64,000 bases of DNA from Candidatus Lustribacter telmatis (GTDB lineage: Bacteria; Vulcanimicrobiota; Vulcanimicrobiia; Vulcanimicrobiales; Vulcanimicrobiaceae), in NCBI GenBank assembly GCA_003164045.1, contig PLRU01000046.1:30162-94161 (forward strand). The letters are read 5' to 3'. Position 1 is the stretch's first letter. The number at the start of each line of letters is the position of its first letter. The notes beneath the pieces were generated by a model. That model was not told where the DNA came from and searched no databases. It was given only the letters and a program-made list of their open reading frames with translations. The position numbers and the translations under genes were made by a program. Positions 34,057 through 43,612 of the stretch are shown in pieces.

Positions 34057-35778
34057 TTAGGGCGTCGCCATGAGGGGCAGCAACAGCTGCGAAGGATGCT
34101 GCGCATCGTGGTAGATCGTATCGGCACCGACGTGCCGCGGACCGTACGTGTGGGTGAAGATGTTGTCGGTAACGGGTGAGTCGCCGTTTGCGAGCTCTAA
34201 GCGAATGCGGCTGCCCTTCTTGAACAAATAGGCCGTCGGCATTACGGCAATGTCGAAGCGATAGATGTGATTCGGACTGAGCGGCTGCATGACTGCGTCG
34301 GTGTACCAGGGAGCGTGGGGTAAGGACCACACCGCGTCGAGCGCGCGATGCGACGCGCGCAGCCAGCCCTTCGTGACGATGCGCGAACGCGGATTGATGT
34401 CTTTCGAGCGCTCGTCGGCCGGCTGCGCCGCTTGATCCGAGAGCTTTATGAAGAAATCCGTGTCGGTATTGGTCGATGACGCATACAAAATCAGTTCGAT
34501 CGGTCCCGTCACTTGCGTGTCGCGATCGAGCGGCGGCGTGGTGAAGGTGAGCACGCGCCGCACCGGATCGGGCCGTCCGTCCGGCCCTTTGCCGACGACA
34601 CCATACTGCCAGCCCGGATTCGGATAGGCGAACACCGTACGCGGCAGCGTTCCCGCCGCAGGCGCACCGGTATCGAGCAGCCCGTCGTTGAGCGACGTCA
34701 CGCTGCTGGTCGGGCCGGCCGCGAGCGAATATGCCTGATAGGTGATGCCCGCGGGCGGCCAGGTGTTCGCGGTCAGCACTTGTTCCGTATTGTTGAGTAC
34801 GTAACGCACCGGCGGCGCCGTCACGTAGTCCGTTTGCTGTCCCTTCAGGCACCAATCGTAGAACGGGAGCAGGTAGGTTTGGTGGAAGTTGGTGCTCGCA
34901 TAGTCGGCGACCGCCGCTTGGACGTCACCGCCGCCAAAAACGAGCAGCTTCTTCGGTCCGCGAACGCGCTCGAAGCCGACGATGTTGCCGTTGAGATGCA
35001 AGTCGACTTTGCCCCACACACCGATCGAGAACGTCGGCACGGTTGCTGTGGCCAAGCCTTCGGCCGCCGTCCGTTCTTTCCAAAAGGCGTCATAGAGGTT
35101 GTGGCGGCCGGATTGAAACGTGTAATCGTATGGGATCTCGCGCGGCGCGCCGGTTTTTGGATACTGGTTCAAATAGCGAACCAGATTCCACCAGCCGACG
35201 GGATAGTCGCCGGGAATGCCGCCGGTGTAAGCCGACGCGTGATAGGTATCGATGTTGCCGTCGTACGGTGCGATGCATGCGAGATGCGGCGGATGCTGCG
35301 TTGCCATGAACCATTGTGAGCGCGCGTAATACGACTGACCGACGCCGCCGATCTTGCCGTTGGACCACGGCTGTTTTGCGAGCCACTCGATCGCTTCATA
35401 GAGATCGCGCTGCTCGCGTTTCGATTGATACGTATATGTTCCGCCGGAACGGCCGGTGCCGCGCGTGTCCATGTGGACGTACGCGTAGCCGTGATCGTTG
35501 TAGAAGCGGATCGGCCCGAGTTCGGAAAACGGAAAGATTGCCGACGGCGGGATCGCGTCGTTATCGAAGCGATACGGCGAGGCGGCGAGTAACACGGGCA
35601 TTCTGCGGCTTGCGGCCCGCGGCAGATACACCGCCGCCCGGATGACGACCCCGTCGCTCATCGGAATCGCGATAATACGATCGGGCGACGGCTGCGCCGT
35701 GTCCTGCGCCGCAGCCGGCGCGAACGCCAAAAGCGTGGCGATGAGCGCGGCGCCCACGACGTGCTTGATCATCAGCAT
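34057..35778 (-). CDS. Secreted CocE/NonD-family (X-Pro dipeptidyl-peptidase-like) hydrolase
   Basis: A 573-residue S15-type serine hydrolase with signal peptide HVVGAALIATLLAFAPAAA. Features: IPMSDGVVIRAAVYLP, the segment MDTRGTGRSGGTY, the nucleophile elbow GGVGQSYYARSQW (Ser in GQSYYA) and the C-terminal jelly-roll region with LILYASSTNTDTDFFIKLSD. The group includes cocaine esterase and alpha-amino acid ester hydrolases. It lies 10 nt downstream of an orphan binding protein gene, so binding and ester or amide hydrolysis in the periplasm may be linked. Confidence 0.9.
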   Translation of the reverse strand: MLMIKHVVGAALIATLLAFAPAAAQDTAQPSPDRIIAIPMSDGVVIRAAVYLPRAASRRMPVLLAASPYRFDNDAIPPSAIFPFSELGPIRFYNDHGYAYVHMDTRGTGRSGGTYTYQSKREQRDLYEAIEWLAKQPWSNGKIGGVGQSYYARSQWFMATQHPPHLACIAPYDGNIDTYHASAYTGGIPGDYPVGWWNLVRYLNQYPKTGAPREIPYDYTFQSGRHNLYDAFWKERTAAEGLATATVPTFSIGVWGKVDLHLNGNIVGFERVRGPKKLLVFGGGDVQAAVADYASTNFHQTYLLPFYDWCLKGQQTDYVTAPPVRYVLNNTEQVLTANTWPPAGITYQAYSLAAGPTSSVTSLNDGLLDTGAPAAGTLPRTVFAYPNPGWQYGVVGKGPDGRPDPVRRVLTFTTPPLDRDTQVTGPIELILYASSTNTDTDFFIKLSDQAAQPADERSKDINPRSRIVTKGWLRASHRALDAVWSLPHAPWYTDAVMQPLSPNHIYRFDIAVMPTAYLFKKGSRIRLELANGDSPVTDNIFTHTYGPRHVGADTIYHDAQHPSQLLLPLMATP

Positions 35779-35788
35779 TCGAAAACCC

Positions 35789-36724
35789 CTACGGTGTGAA
35801 CAAGATGCCGTTGACGTCGACCGGCTTCTTTAGGACGCCGAGGTCGAGCATCGCATTGGCATAAAAACGGTAATCGTCAGCGGTTGCGGTTGGAGAGAAC
35901 CTTGCTCGCGGTCCCGAGAAGCCGAGATATTTCGCTTCGATCGCCGTCGCTTGATCCGGATTAGCAGCGATATATTGTTCGCCTTCCAGGATCGCGGCAT
36001 TAAAGCGCACGATCGTGTCGCGGTGGCTCATCGCCCACGACCGAGTCGTCGTGTAACCGATGAGCAACACGTCGCTGCGCAATTCGGAAACGTAATCGGT
36101 GAGTTTGTAGCCGGCGCCGTCCGCGATCAGGCGGCTGCGGAACGGTTCGATTGCCGCGACGGCATCGACCGAGCCGCGTGAAAGAAATGCGGCCATCTGC
36201 GGAAACGGTACCTCGACCCACGTCACGGCGCTGGTGGGCACGCCTTTCGATTTTACCCACTCACGGGCCATGACGTCGAGGCCTCCATACAGTCCGGGGA
36301 CCCCGACCTTCTTGCCCCGCAGATCCTCGGCACTGTGAATGTTGGAGTCTTTGCCCGCGATCAACGCGATCGTCGGGTGATCGCGGGTGTGGTGGCTGAT
36401 CCCCCGCACGTTCACGAGGTCGAGCCCGCCTTCGCGCGAGAGCAACAGCACGGTCGGAGGCACGCCGCCGATATCCGCCGCCCCGCCGACGAGCGCCGCC
36501 GGAATATTATTCGAGACCCGCTCTACGTTGAGCGTGACGTCGAGGTTACGCTTGGCGAAAAACCCCATGTCTTTGGCGACGAAGGCGGGCAAAAAATCGT
36601 TTGCCGGCGGGTAAGCGACGGTCAGCGTTTCGGCACCGGCCGCCAGCGGCGCGACGAATGCCAGCGTTATTGCCGTGGCGATCGTCGCGAGGGCACGCCG
36701 TCGCGCGGACGTTGGAAAGTTCAT
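35789..36724 (-). CDS. Orphan NitT/TauT-type substrate-binding protein (3)
   Basis: Exported binding protein of 311 residues. The start is ATG 36724, giving MNFPTSARRRALATIA and a signal peptide ending APLAAGA. Family features: PPANDFLPAFVAKDMGFFAKRNLDV, GGAADIGGVPPTVLLL, DLRGKKVGVPGLYG and PFPQMAAFLSRGSVDAVAAIEPF. It heads a two-gene operon with the secreted CocE-type hydrolase. Divergent 113 bp upstream is the acetoacetyl-CoA synthetase gene. No permease or ATPase genes are close. Confidence 0.88.
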   Translation of the reverse strand: MNFPTSARRRALATIATAITLAFVAPLAAGAETLTVAYPPANDFLPAFVAKDMGFFAKRNLDVTLNVERVSNNIPAALVGGAADIGGVPPTVLLLSREGGLDLVNVRGISHHTRDHPTIALIAGKDSNIHSAEDLRGKKVGVPGLYGGLDVMAREWVKSKGVPTSAVTWVEVPFPQMAAFLSRGSVDAVAAIEPFRSRLIADGAGYKLTDYVSELRSDVLLIGYTTTRSWAMSHRDTIVRFNAAILEGEQYIAANPDQATAIEAKYLGFSGPRARFSPTATADDYRFYANAMLDLGVLKKPVDVNGILFTP

Positions 36725-36837
36725 TTGGCACCTGCGAGCGTAAGGTGAAGTTCGGAAGTCCGGCATCATTGCGTCGGGTGCGGGGAAGTACCTGGGCGTT
36801 ACCGGGGGCCTTCGACCGGACGCCGTAATGGGGCGTT

Positions 36838-38850
36838 ATGACGGTTACGGCCGAGGGCGATCTGCTCTGGACTCCGAGTGCGGCATTTGCGGCGCAAACC
36901 AATATCGCGCAGTTCATGAAGTGGCTGCGGGACGAGCGCGGCCACGCGTTCGCGGACTACGAAGCGCTGCGGCGCTGGTCCGTCACGGAGACCGAACCGT
37001 TTTGGGCGGCGATTTGGGATTACTTTGCGGTAGAATCGTCGCGTCCGTACGACCGGGTGCTGACATCGTCGATCATGCCGGGTGCGCGCTGGTTCCCGGG
37101 TTCGCTCGTGAACTATGCCGAGCACGTGTTGCGCGGCGGCCGCGGCCGAGGCGAACGCATCGCAATCCATCATCGCTCGGAGCTGCGTGCCCCGGCAGAC
37201 GTCACGTGGGCCGAGCTCACCGCTCGCGTTCACGCCGTTGCATCCGGCTTACGGGAACTCGGGATCGTTCCCGGCGACCGCATCGTTTCGTACATGCCGA
37301 ACATCGTCGAGACGGTCATCGCGATGCTCGCCACAACCGCCATCGGCGCGGTGTGGTCATCGGCCGCACCGGAGTTCGGCGCAGGCGCGGTGATCGATCG
37401 CTTCGCGCAGATCCGCCCCCGGCTCGGCTTTTTCGCCGACGGCTACACCTACGCGGGTAAGGAACTGGATCGGACTTCGGAGGCGCGCGCGATCGTCGCG
37501 GCGCTGCCGACGCTCGAGCACGCGATCGTGCTGCCCTATTTGAACCCCGATGCGCGCTTCGGCTTTTCCATACCGGAGATGACGTGGGCTCAGCTTGAGG
37601 CTTCGAACGCCGGCGTACCGGCGGACTTTCACTACGAGCGGGTTCCGGAAGATCATCCTCTCTGGGTGCTCTTCACTTCGGGGACGACGGGTCTTCCCAA
37701 GGCGATCGTTCACGGCCACATCGGCATCATCATCGAAACGTTGAAGAACCTCGCATTTCATATGAACCTCGGGCCGGAATCGACGATGTTCTTTTACAGC
37801 ACGACCGGTTGGATGATGTGGAACCTGCTCGTCAACGCGATGATGCTCGGCACCAAGATCGTGCTGTACGACGGACACCCCGCGTATCCCGAACCCGACT
37901 TGCTGTGGACGCTGGCCGCAAATGCGCGCGCAACGCAGTTCGGCGCGAGTCCGGCGTACGTTCAAATGATGCGGCAGCGGGGCGTGTGTCCGCGGCTCAC
38001 GCACGACGTTTCGTCTTTCGAGTCGATCTTGTTGTCGGGCTCCCCGGCGACCGCGGAAACCATCGCGTGGTTTTATCAGGACGTCAAAGCGGATCTGTGG
38101 GTCACCTCGCAATCGGGCGGAACGGAGTTCTGCAGCGGTCTCGTCGGCGCCGTGCCGATTCTGCCGGTCTACGCCGGCGAAATTCAAGCGCGCGGTCTCG
38201 GGATGGACGTCCAGGTGTTCGACGACGCAGGCGCGCCCCTCATCGGCGAGATCGGCGAACTCGTGCTGACCACGCCGGCGCCGTCGATGCCGCTACGGTT
38301 CTGGGACGATCCCGGCAACGAACGATATCTCGCAGCCTACTTCGATCGCTATCCGGGCGTGTGGCGGCACGGCGATTTCATGAAGATCAACGAACGCGGC
38401 GGGTGCTACGTCTACGGGCGTTCGGATGCAACGCTCAACCGGTTCGGCGTGCGCATCGGTTCGGCCGAAGTGTATCGCGTGCTCGACGAGATGCCGCAGA
38501 TTGCGGAATCGTTGATCGTCTGCCTCGAATTGCCCGACGGTGGTTTCTATATGCCGCTGTTCGTGAAGCCGGCTCCGCACCAAACCTTCGGGGCCGATAT
38601 GCAGGCGGCAATCGTCACGTCACTGCGAACGCAATGCAGTCCGCGCCACGTTCCCGATGCAATCTTCGCCGTGCCGGCAATTCCGTACACGCGCTCGGCT
38701 AAGAAGATGGAAATCCCCATTCGGCGGATTCTCACCGGCTCGGCCGCCGCCGAGGTCGCGAGTCCGGAAATGTTGGCCGATCCGGCATCGCTGGATTGGT
38801 ACATTGCGTTCGCCGCCGAAGCGCCCGAGCTCGCGCCGTTCCGAACTTAA
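36838..38850 (+). CDS. aacS: Acetoacetyl-CoA synthetase
   Basis: Activates acetoacetate to acetoacetyl-CoA with ATP. At 670 residues it has the length and organisation of AacS: N-terminal WTPSAAFAAQTNIAQFMKWL, PGARWFPGSLVNYAEH, the AMP-binding motif LFTSGTTGLPKAIVHGH, YSTTGWMMWNLLV and the C-terminal PYTRSAKKMEIPIRRIL with the catalytic Lys. Acetoacetate is a product of some aromatic and amino-acid catabolic routes, which suits the surrounding region. It stands alone between an orphan binding protein operon and a convergent flavin hydroxylase, which overlaps it by 4 bp. Confidence 0.94.
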   Translation: MTVTAEGDLLWTPSAAFAAQTNIAQFMKWLRDERGHAFADYEALRRWSVTETEPFWAAIWDYFAVESSRPYDRVLTSSIMPGARWFPGSLVNYAEHVLRGGRGRGERIAIHHRSELRAPADVTWAELTARVHAVASGLRELGIVPGDRIVSYMPNIVETVIAMLATTAIGAVWSSAAPEFGAGAVIDRFAQIRPRLGFFADGYTYAGKELDRTSEARAIVAALPTLEHAIVLPYLNPDARFGFSIPEMTWAQLEASNAGVPADFHYERVPEDHPLWVLFTSGTTGLPKAIVHGHIGIIIETLKNLAFHMNLGPESTMFFYSTTGWMMWNLLVNAMMLGTKIVLYDGHPAYPEPDLLWTLAANARATQFGASPAYVQMMRQRGVCPRLTHDVSSFESILLSGSPATAETIAWFYQDVKADLWVTSQSGGTEFCSGLVGAVPILPVYAGEIQARGLGMDVQVFDDAGAPLIGEIGELVLTTPAPSMPLRFWDDPGNERYLAAYFDRYPGVWRHGDFMKINERGGCYVYGRSDATLNRFGVRIGSAEVYRVLDEMPQIAESLIVCLELPDGGFYMPLFVKPAPHQTFGADMQAAIVTSLRTQCSPRHVPDAIFAVPAIPYTRSAKKMEIPIRRILTGSAAAEVASPEMLADPASLDWYIAFAAEAPELAPFRT

Positions 38851-40490
38851 GCCGAAGCGGCGGCGACCGGCGGAGCCGGAGAGAAATCGCCGCAAACGCG
38901 ATCGAATATCTCGCGCGCGTTCTCCGGAATCGCGTCGCCGCGCCACGCGACGTGCTGATCGGGACGGATGAGCGCGAAGCCGGCTTGATAGAGCTCGGCC
39001 AAACGCGGTTCCTTCGGTGCCGCCACGTCGAACGGCACGCCGCGCGCCGCGGCGGCTGCGGTGAAGCGAGCGACGCCCTCGGGATCCGCTTCGCTTAGCA
39101 CCAGCAAGGTAAAGCCCAACCCGAAGCGATCGTAGAGCGAAGAGCCGTCGGCCAGCCACGCATGCGGCGCTACGCGTCCGGGGCGTGCCGACGGGATGTA
39201 CGTTGAGTAATCGGCGGCGGGAGCGGGCGTGCCGTCGCCGACGAGCAACGGCGAACCGTCGTAATGATATCCGAGCACCACGCCGAGCGTATCGAACTCG
39301 CGACGTTTCGCGGCGACGATCGCTCGGCCGGCTTCGGCGCGGACCCGCTCGCCTTCGGGTCCCTCAGCGTCGATCTCGTCGCGGACGAGGCTGTTTCCGA
39401 GGATCGCTTGGTTTGCCACGGCTTCGTTGAGGACCACGAGATGCACGGGCCGGCGTTCGCTTTCGTACGCGTCCAATAACTCCGCACCGCCCCAGCCTTG
39501 CAGCGTCGCTGCAAGCTTCCAGCCCAGATCGACGGCATCGCCGATGCCCATGTTCATGCCGAAACCGCCGAAGGGCGGATGCGTATGGCACGCATCGCCG
39601 GCGAGAAAGATCCGCTTGTCGCGATACGAGCCGGCAATGAGCGAACTCGACGTCCACGGGTCCGTGGCGAGAACTTCGGTTGCGACCTCGACACCAGCTG
39701 CGATCCGGAGGATCTCGCTTGCGTCCATGTGCTCGACATCCGGGCCGTTGGGGATGATCGGAACGCCGAGAAACCATTTGCCCTCGACGCCGTCATCCAT
39801 CGGACCGATGATGATCGGTAAATCGCGGTTCACGAACCAGTAGTGGATCGCTTTGCCGAACGGATGCGACGCGGCGAGATCGGGCGCGTAGAAGATGAGG
39901 TTGACGAAACGAGCGAGATCGTGCTTGCCCTCCATCTTCACGCCGATGAGATTGCGCACGCGGCTGTGTACGCCGTCGGCGCCAACCATATACGATGAGC
40001 GAATCGTCGCGCGCTCGCCGGAAACGACATCGACGACCTCGGAGCGTACCTCGCTCGGCGACTGTTCCGTCGTCTCCAAACGGCAATTGAAGCGCACGCT
40101 CACGTTCGGCAGCGCTTGTACGCGCTCCAGCAGCACGTTCTCGAGCGTATATTGCGGAACCCATTGCGAGGATTCCGAATACCACTCGTTCCGTTCGGGC
40201 GAACAGTTGAGCGCGTTCTCGAAAATCGCCAGCAAATGCCCGGTGAAGCTCGTCACGAACAGCGCCCGCGCCGGGTAGTCACGCGGGATCGGTGAGACTT
40301 CCCGCAGACGTTCGGCGATGCCCCAGCGCCGCAAGTGCTCGCGCGTGCGGGTATTGGTCGTCTTGGCGCGTGGGGCTTTGCCGACGCGATCGTTTTTCTC
40401 GACCACGATGCAGTGGATACCGCGCTGACCGAGTTCGATCGCAAGCGAGAGCCCCACCGGGCCGGCGCCGACGATGAGGACGTCGGTCAC
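38847..40490 (-). CDS. FAD-dependent aromatic hydroxylase (PHBH/MhpA group)
   Basis: A group A flavoprotein monooxygenase, 547 residues. It has the three fingerprints of the family: DVLIVGAGPVGLSLAIELG at residue 3, the DG motif VGADGVHSRVRNLIG, and RIFLAGDACHTHPPFGGFGMNMGIGDAVDLGWKLA. The extended C-terminal thioredoxin-like domain is as in MhpA/PheA-type hydroxylases. It uses NAD(P)H and O2 to hydroxylate phenols. The start is a GTG overlapping the stop of the preceding binding protein gene (GTGA), giving a two-gene operon. The substrate is unknown. Confidence 0.92.
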   Translation of the reverse strand: MTDVLIVGAGPVGLSLAIELGQRGIHCIVVEKNDRVGKAPRAKTTNTRTREHLRRWGIAERLREVSPIPRDYPARALFVTSFTGHLLAIFENALNCSPERNEWYSESSQWVPQYTLENVLLERVQALPNVSVRFNCRLETTEQSPSEVRSEVVDVVSGERATIRSSYMVGADGVHSRVRNLIGVKMEGKHDLARFVNLIFYAPDLAASHPFGKAIHYWFVNRDLPIIIGPMDDGVEGKWFLGVPIIPNGPDVEHMDASEILRIAAGVEVATEVLATDPWTSSSLIAGSYRDKRIFLAGDACHTHPPFGGFGMNMGIGDAVDLGWKLAATLQGWGGAELLDAYESERRPVHLVVLNEAVANQAILGNSLVRDEIDAEGPEGERVRAEAGRAIVAAKRREFDTLGVVLGYHYDGSPLLVGDGTPAPAADYSTYIPSARPGRVAPHAWLADGSSLYDRFGLGFTLLVLSEADPEGVARFTAAAAARGVPFDVAAPKEPRLAELYQAGFALIRPDQHVAWRGDAIPENAREIFDRVCGDFSPAPPVAAASA

Positions 40491-41449
40491 GGGCGCGGCG
40501 CCTGCCAGATCAGTTCGCTCGCCGGAAACGTCTTATCGATCACATCGTATTTTGCGCTGGCGTCGATGACGGGTTGGATCATCGACGCACTCAACGTCGT
40601 GCCGTACGTTGCGCGTGCCATCGTTGAGACGACGGCCGGATCGAGCTTTGCGTATCTCACGAGAATCTCGGCCGATTCTTTTTGGTGCGTGTTGGCCCAG
40701 ATTGCCGCTTGGCGCAGGGCGGCGACGAAGCGGTTGGCGGTGGCGGGATTTGCCTGCAGCCATGCCGGCGGCGCAAAATATCCCAACTCCATGAAAGTCG
40801 GCGCGATGCCGTCGAGCACGTTGCCGAGCGATCGCGCGATGCCTTTGAATGATGACGCGAAGGGCTCGACGGACGTCACGGCATCGACGCGATGCTGTAC
40901 GAGGGCCTGGCCCATTTGCGGAAACGGCAACTCGACGAATTTGAGCGATTTGGCATCACCGCCGTGCGTATCGACCCACGACATCGCCGAGACTTGCTGC
41001 ATGCTCTTGAGCCCGCTGATGCCGATCGTCTTCCCGTTGAGATCGGCCCCCTTGGTGATCGTTGAGTCGATCGCGACCATGAGCGGGTCGGTGAGCGTGT
41101 GACCGGTGATGATCGCCGCGGGTGCGATGTACTTGAAATCGACCCCGTGCAGATGGGCGAGCGCGACGGTGGTGATGGGCCCGACCGACACATCGATTGC
41201 GCCGGCCGCAAGCGCCGCGGCTGCTTGCGGGCCGCCGGGCATCGTCTGAATGTTGACCGTCAAGCCGGCGTTCTTGAAATAGCCGAGGTCCAGTGCGTAG
41301 TAGACCGTGCCGATCGTATCGAGCGGAATGGCGCCGACATTGATGACGGCTGGGGCATCCGCCGCTGCGGCCCGCAACGCCGATGGAACGAGTAGCGCGG
41401 AGGTAGAAAGCGCAACGCTGCGACCGAGAAATGCGGCTCGATTGACCAT
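40487..41449 (-). CDS. Orphan NitT/TauT-type substrate-binding protein (4)
   Basis: Exported binding protein of 320 residues. ATG 41449 gives MVNRAAFLGRSVALSTSALLVPSALRA as a signal region. Family features: IPLDTIGTVYYALDLGYFKNAGLTV, GAIDVSVGPITTVAL, DLNGKTIGISGLKS and PFPQMGQALVQHRVDAVTSVEPF. The last segment is nearly the same as in orphan protein 3, so the two are close paralogues. It is co-transcribed with the flavin hydroxylase and diverges from the P450 gene 55 bp away. Confidence 0.88.
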   Translation of the reverse strand: MVNRAAFLGRSVALSTSALLVPSALRAAAADAPAVINVGAIPLDTIGTVYYALDLGYFKNAGLTVNIQTMPGGPQAAAALAAGAIDVSVGPITTVALAHLHGVDFKYIAPAAIITGHTLTDPLMVAIDSTITKGADLNGKTIGISGLKSMQQVSAMSWVDTHGGDAKSLKFVELPFPQMGQALVQHRVDAVTSVEPFASSFKGIARSLGNVLDGIAPTFMELGYFAPPAWLQANPATANRFVAALRQAAIWANTHQKESAEILVRYAKLDPAVVSTMARATYGTTLSASMIQPVIDASAKYDVIDKTFPASELIWQAPRP

Positions 41450-41504
41450 AGGGTTTCGCCCGTTTGCGAGGGCCCGCAGCCTTCCTCCTACAAATGTCGC
41501 AGAC

Positions 41505-42680
41505 ATGACCGTGCAAGCCGTCCCCAGCTCCGACATCGACCTGTGGACCGACGCGGCGCTGAGGGATCCGTATCCGCTCCATCGGGCGTTACGCGATCTC
41601 GGTCCGGCCGTTTGGCTGCCGCGTTTCGAATTCTACGCGCTCGCGCGCTATGCCGATGTCAAACGAACGTTAGCCGACTCGGAAACATTCGTCTCGGGAC
41701 AAGGCGTGGGGATGAATCAAGCGATCAACACGACGATGCCGGGAAACATTCTGGCCTCCGACGGTGACGTTCACGATACCCTGCGACGCATCGTCGGTGC
41801 ACCGTTCGGCACCGCCGCAATCCGATCGCTGCGTGCCGCGATCGCCGAGGAAGCCGAGCGCGTCGCGGATGCCGTCATGACGAAGAAGCATTTCGACGGC
41901 GTCACCGAGCTTGCGTGGCACTTGCCGCTGATGGTCATCTCGAAACTCGTCGGTCTGCCCGAGGCAGGCCGCGAACGGATGCTCGTATGGGCATCGGCAA
42001 CGTTCGACGCACTCGGTCCGCCCGGGCCGCGATTTCAAGCCGCAGCTCCGGCATACCGGGAACTGAATACGTATGTCGCCACGCAAGCCGTACCCGGGAA
42101 CCTCGTGCCGGGAAGCTGGGGCGACGAAATTTATGCGGCGGCAGCGCGTGGCGAAATTCCGATCGAAGATTGTCCCAAGCACCTCGTCACGTATATCACG
42201 CCGAGTCTCGACACGACCATCTTCGGGATGACCAACGCCCTCTGGCTCTTTGCCGAACACCCCGAAGCGTGGGACGCGTTGCGCCAAGAGCCCACGTTAA
42301 TCGGCAATGCCGTGTCGGAAGTACTGCGGCTCGAGTCACCGGTCCAATACTTCACGCGCGTGTGCACGCGGGATACCGTCATCGGTGACATGCCGCTAGC
42401 GGCTGGTTCGCGGGTGCTGCTCTGCTTTGGATCCGCCAATCGCGACGAGCGCGCGTGGGATGAACCCGAACGCTTTGACGTTCGGCGCGATGCGAAAAAC
42501 CAGCTCGCGTTCGGTCACGGTGCGCACGAGTGCATCGGCATGCCCCTCGCTCGCTTAGAGATGCACGCCCTCATCACGGCACTTGCCAAACGCGTTCGCC
42601 GCTTCACCGTCGACAAACCGGTCCGTGCGCTGAACAACCTCTTGCGCGGGTTCGAACGTTTACCGATGACGGTCGAGTGA
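41505..42680 (+). CDS. Cytochrome P450
   Basis: A soluble bacterial P450 of 391 residues. The haem loop is LAFGHGAHECIGMPLARLE with ligand Cys343. The ExxR motif is EVLR in the K helix and the I-helix oxygen-activation segment is TPSLDTTIFGMTN. The N-terminus DIDLWTDAALRDPYPLHRALRDLGPAVWL is typical of class I bacterial P450s. ATG 41505 is the family start; upstream in-frame codons lie over the divergent binding protein gene. No ferredoxin or reductase gene is nearby. A role in O-demethylation or hydroxylation of an aromatic acid is plausible from context. Confidence 0.93.
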   Translation: MTVQAVPSSDIDLWTDAALRDPYPLHRALRDLGPAVWLPRFEFYALARYADVKRTLADSETFVSGQGVGMNQAINTTMPGNILASDGDVHDTLRRIVGAPFGTAAIRSLRAAIAEEAERVADAVMTKKHFDGVTELAWHLPLMVISKLVGLPEAGRERMLVWASATFDALGPPGPRFQAAAPAYRELNTYVATQAVPGNLVPGSWGDEIYAAAARGEIPIEDCPKHLVTYITPSLDTTIFGMTNALWLFAEHPEAWDALRQEPTLIGNAVSEVLRLESPVQYFTRVCTRDTVIGDMPLAAGSRVLLCFGSANRDERAWDEPERFDVRRDAKNQLAFGHGAHECIGMPLARLEMHALITALAKRVRRFTVDKPVRALNNLLRGFERLPMTVE

Positions 42681-42741
42681 GCGGCAAACTAAGGAGAGAC
42701 GCTATCGCGCGCGTACCTTGCTTTCCGGAATTGCATACCGC

Positions 42742-42770
42742 TTGTTCGTGATGCTGAACCGTGTTATTAT
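42742..42770 (+). promoter_or_regulatory. Sigma70-type promoter of the 42.9-45.9 kb operon
   Basis: TTGTTC (42742-42747) and TATTAT (42765-42770) are separated by exactly 17 bp, on the strand of the downstream operon. Transcription would begin near 42777, leaving a leader of about 120 nt before the first ATG. Confidence 0.55.
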
Positions 42771-42897
42771 GGCGCAACTCAGCAAGGCCTCGGTTGGTGT
42801 GGGGCGAGTCGGCTGGCGTGGGTCGTTTTAGATTCGCGCACCGTTGTCGTTGGACTTACCGAGCATCTCGCGCTACGGGCGCGGAGGGGTCGGATCG

Positions 42898-43326
42898 ATG
42901 AACGGTTTTTTTGTTGCGCGACGACTGGCGGTCGTGGCGCTCTCAATGTTTGCGCTGTCTGTTCAGGCATCGGCGCAGACGTCGCTCAACTTGCCGAAAG
43001 GCGCATCGCTTGCGCTTCTTGTTACCGCCGGAGCAGTCGGTGATGCGTCGGGATTTAAGCTCACGGGAACGATGCAACTGCCGGCCTGCAACGTAGCACA
43101 CGTGCAGCAGATTCCCGACGGCGTCGATCCCAAGCCCGGCGTTCAGCCATGGGTCGTCGTGTATCTTCAGCCCACGGCACAAACCGTATGCCCGCACAAT
43201 ATCGCAATCGTGCCGATCCCCACGAATCATTTCAGCGTAAAGCCTATGCCTAAATCGGTGGGAGTTTACAGCTCGAAATTCGGTACGTATGGACATCCGC
43301 AGACCGTCGCCGTCGCAATCCCCTAA
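42898..43326 (+). CDS. Small secreted protein, function unknown
   Basis: A 142-residue protein with signal peptide FFVARRLAVVALSMFALSVQASA. The mature part is beta-rich with two Cys residues (PACNVAHV and TVCPHN), which may form a disulphide. ATG 42898 has GGAGGGG about ten bases upstream. It is the first gene of a four-gene operon that also encodes an 85-residue protein, a c-type haem protein and a trypsin-like protease. No family is recognised. Confidence 0.75.
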   Translation: MNGFFVARRLAVVALSMFALSVQASAQTSLNLPKGASLALLVTAGAVGDASGFKLTGTMQLPACNVAHVQQIPDGVDPKPGVQPWVVVYLQPTAQTVCPHNIAIVPIPTNHFSVKPMPKSVGVYSSKFGTYGHPQTVAVAIP

Positions 43327-43340
43327 ATAGGAGGCGCTCA

Positions 43341-43598
43341 ATGGCCGCTGTTTCGTTCGCAACCCAAATTTTGCCGCTATTTACCGCCGGGGACATCGCA
43401 TGCATGACGCCGCACGGCGTCACGCTGAACTCGTACGCCTATATGTCGGATGCAACCGATGGGCATGCGAATGCCCAGGCCGTGTACGACGCACTCACCG
43501 GCACGACGAAGCCGAGAATGCCGCTACACGGTCCGTATTGGCCGCAAACCCAACTCGATCTCTTTGCAAAATGGATGTCGGATGGCTGTCAGCCATAA
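43341..43598 (+). CDS. 85-residue conserved-type protein next to a cytochrome c gene
   Basis: A short protein with SFATQILPLFTAGDIACM at the N-terminus and GPYWPQTQLDLFAKWMSDGCQP at the C-terminus. The pattern, FxxxIxPLFxxxDixxM ... MPxxGPWpxxxLxLFxxWMxxGxxP, resembles small proteins found beside oxidoreductase genes in proteobacteria and related to the PSCyt-like C-terminal 'W-x-x-x-G' motif, but it has no CxxCH haem site. There is no signal peptide, although the partner genes encode exported proteins. GGAGG lies ten bases before the ATG. The role is unknown. Confidence 0.75.
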   Translation: MAAVSFATQILPLFTAGDIACMTPHGVTLNSYAYMSDATDGHANAQAVYDALTGTTKPRMPLHGPYWPQTQLDLFAKWMSDGCQP

Positions 43599-43612
43599 CG
43601 TTGGAGGTTGAA

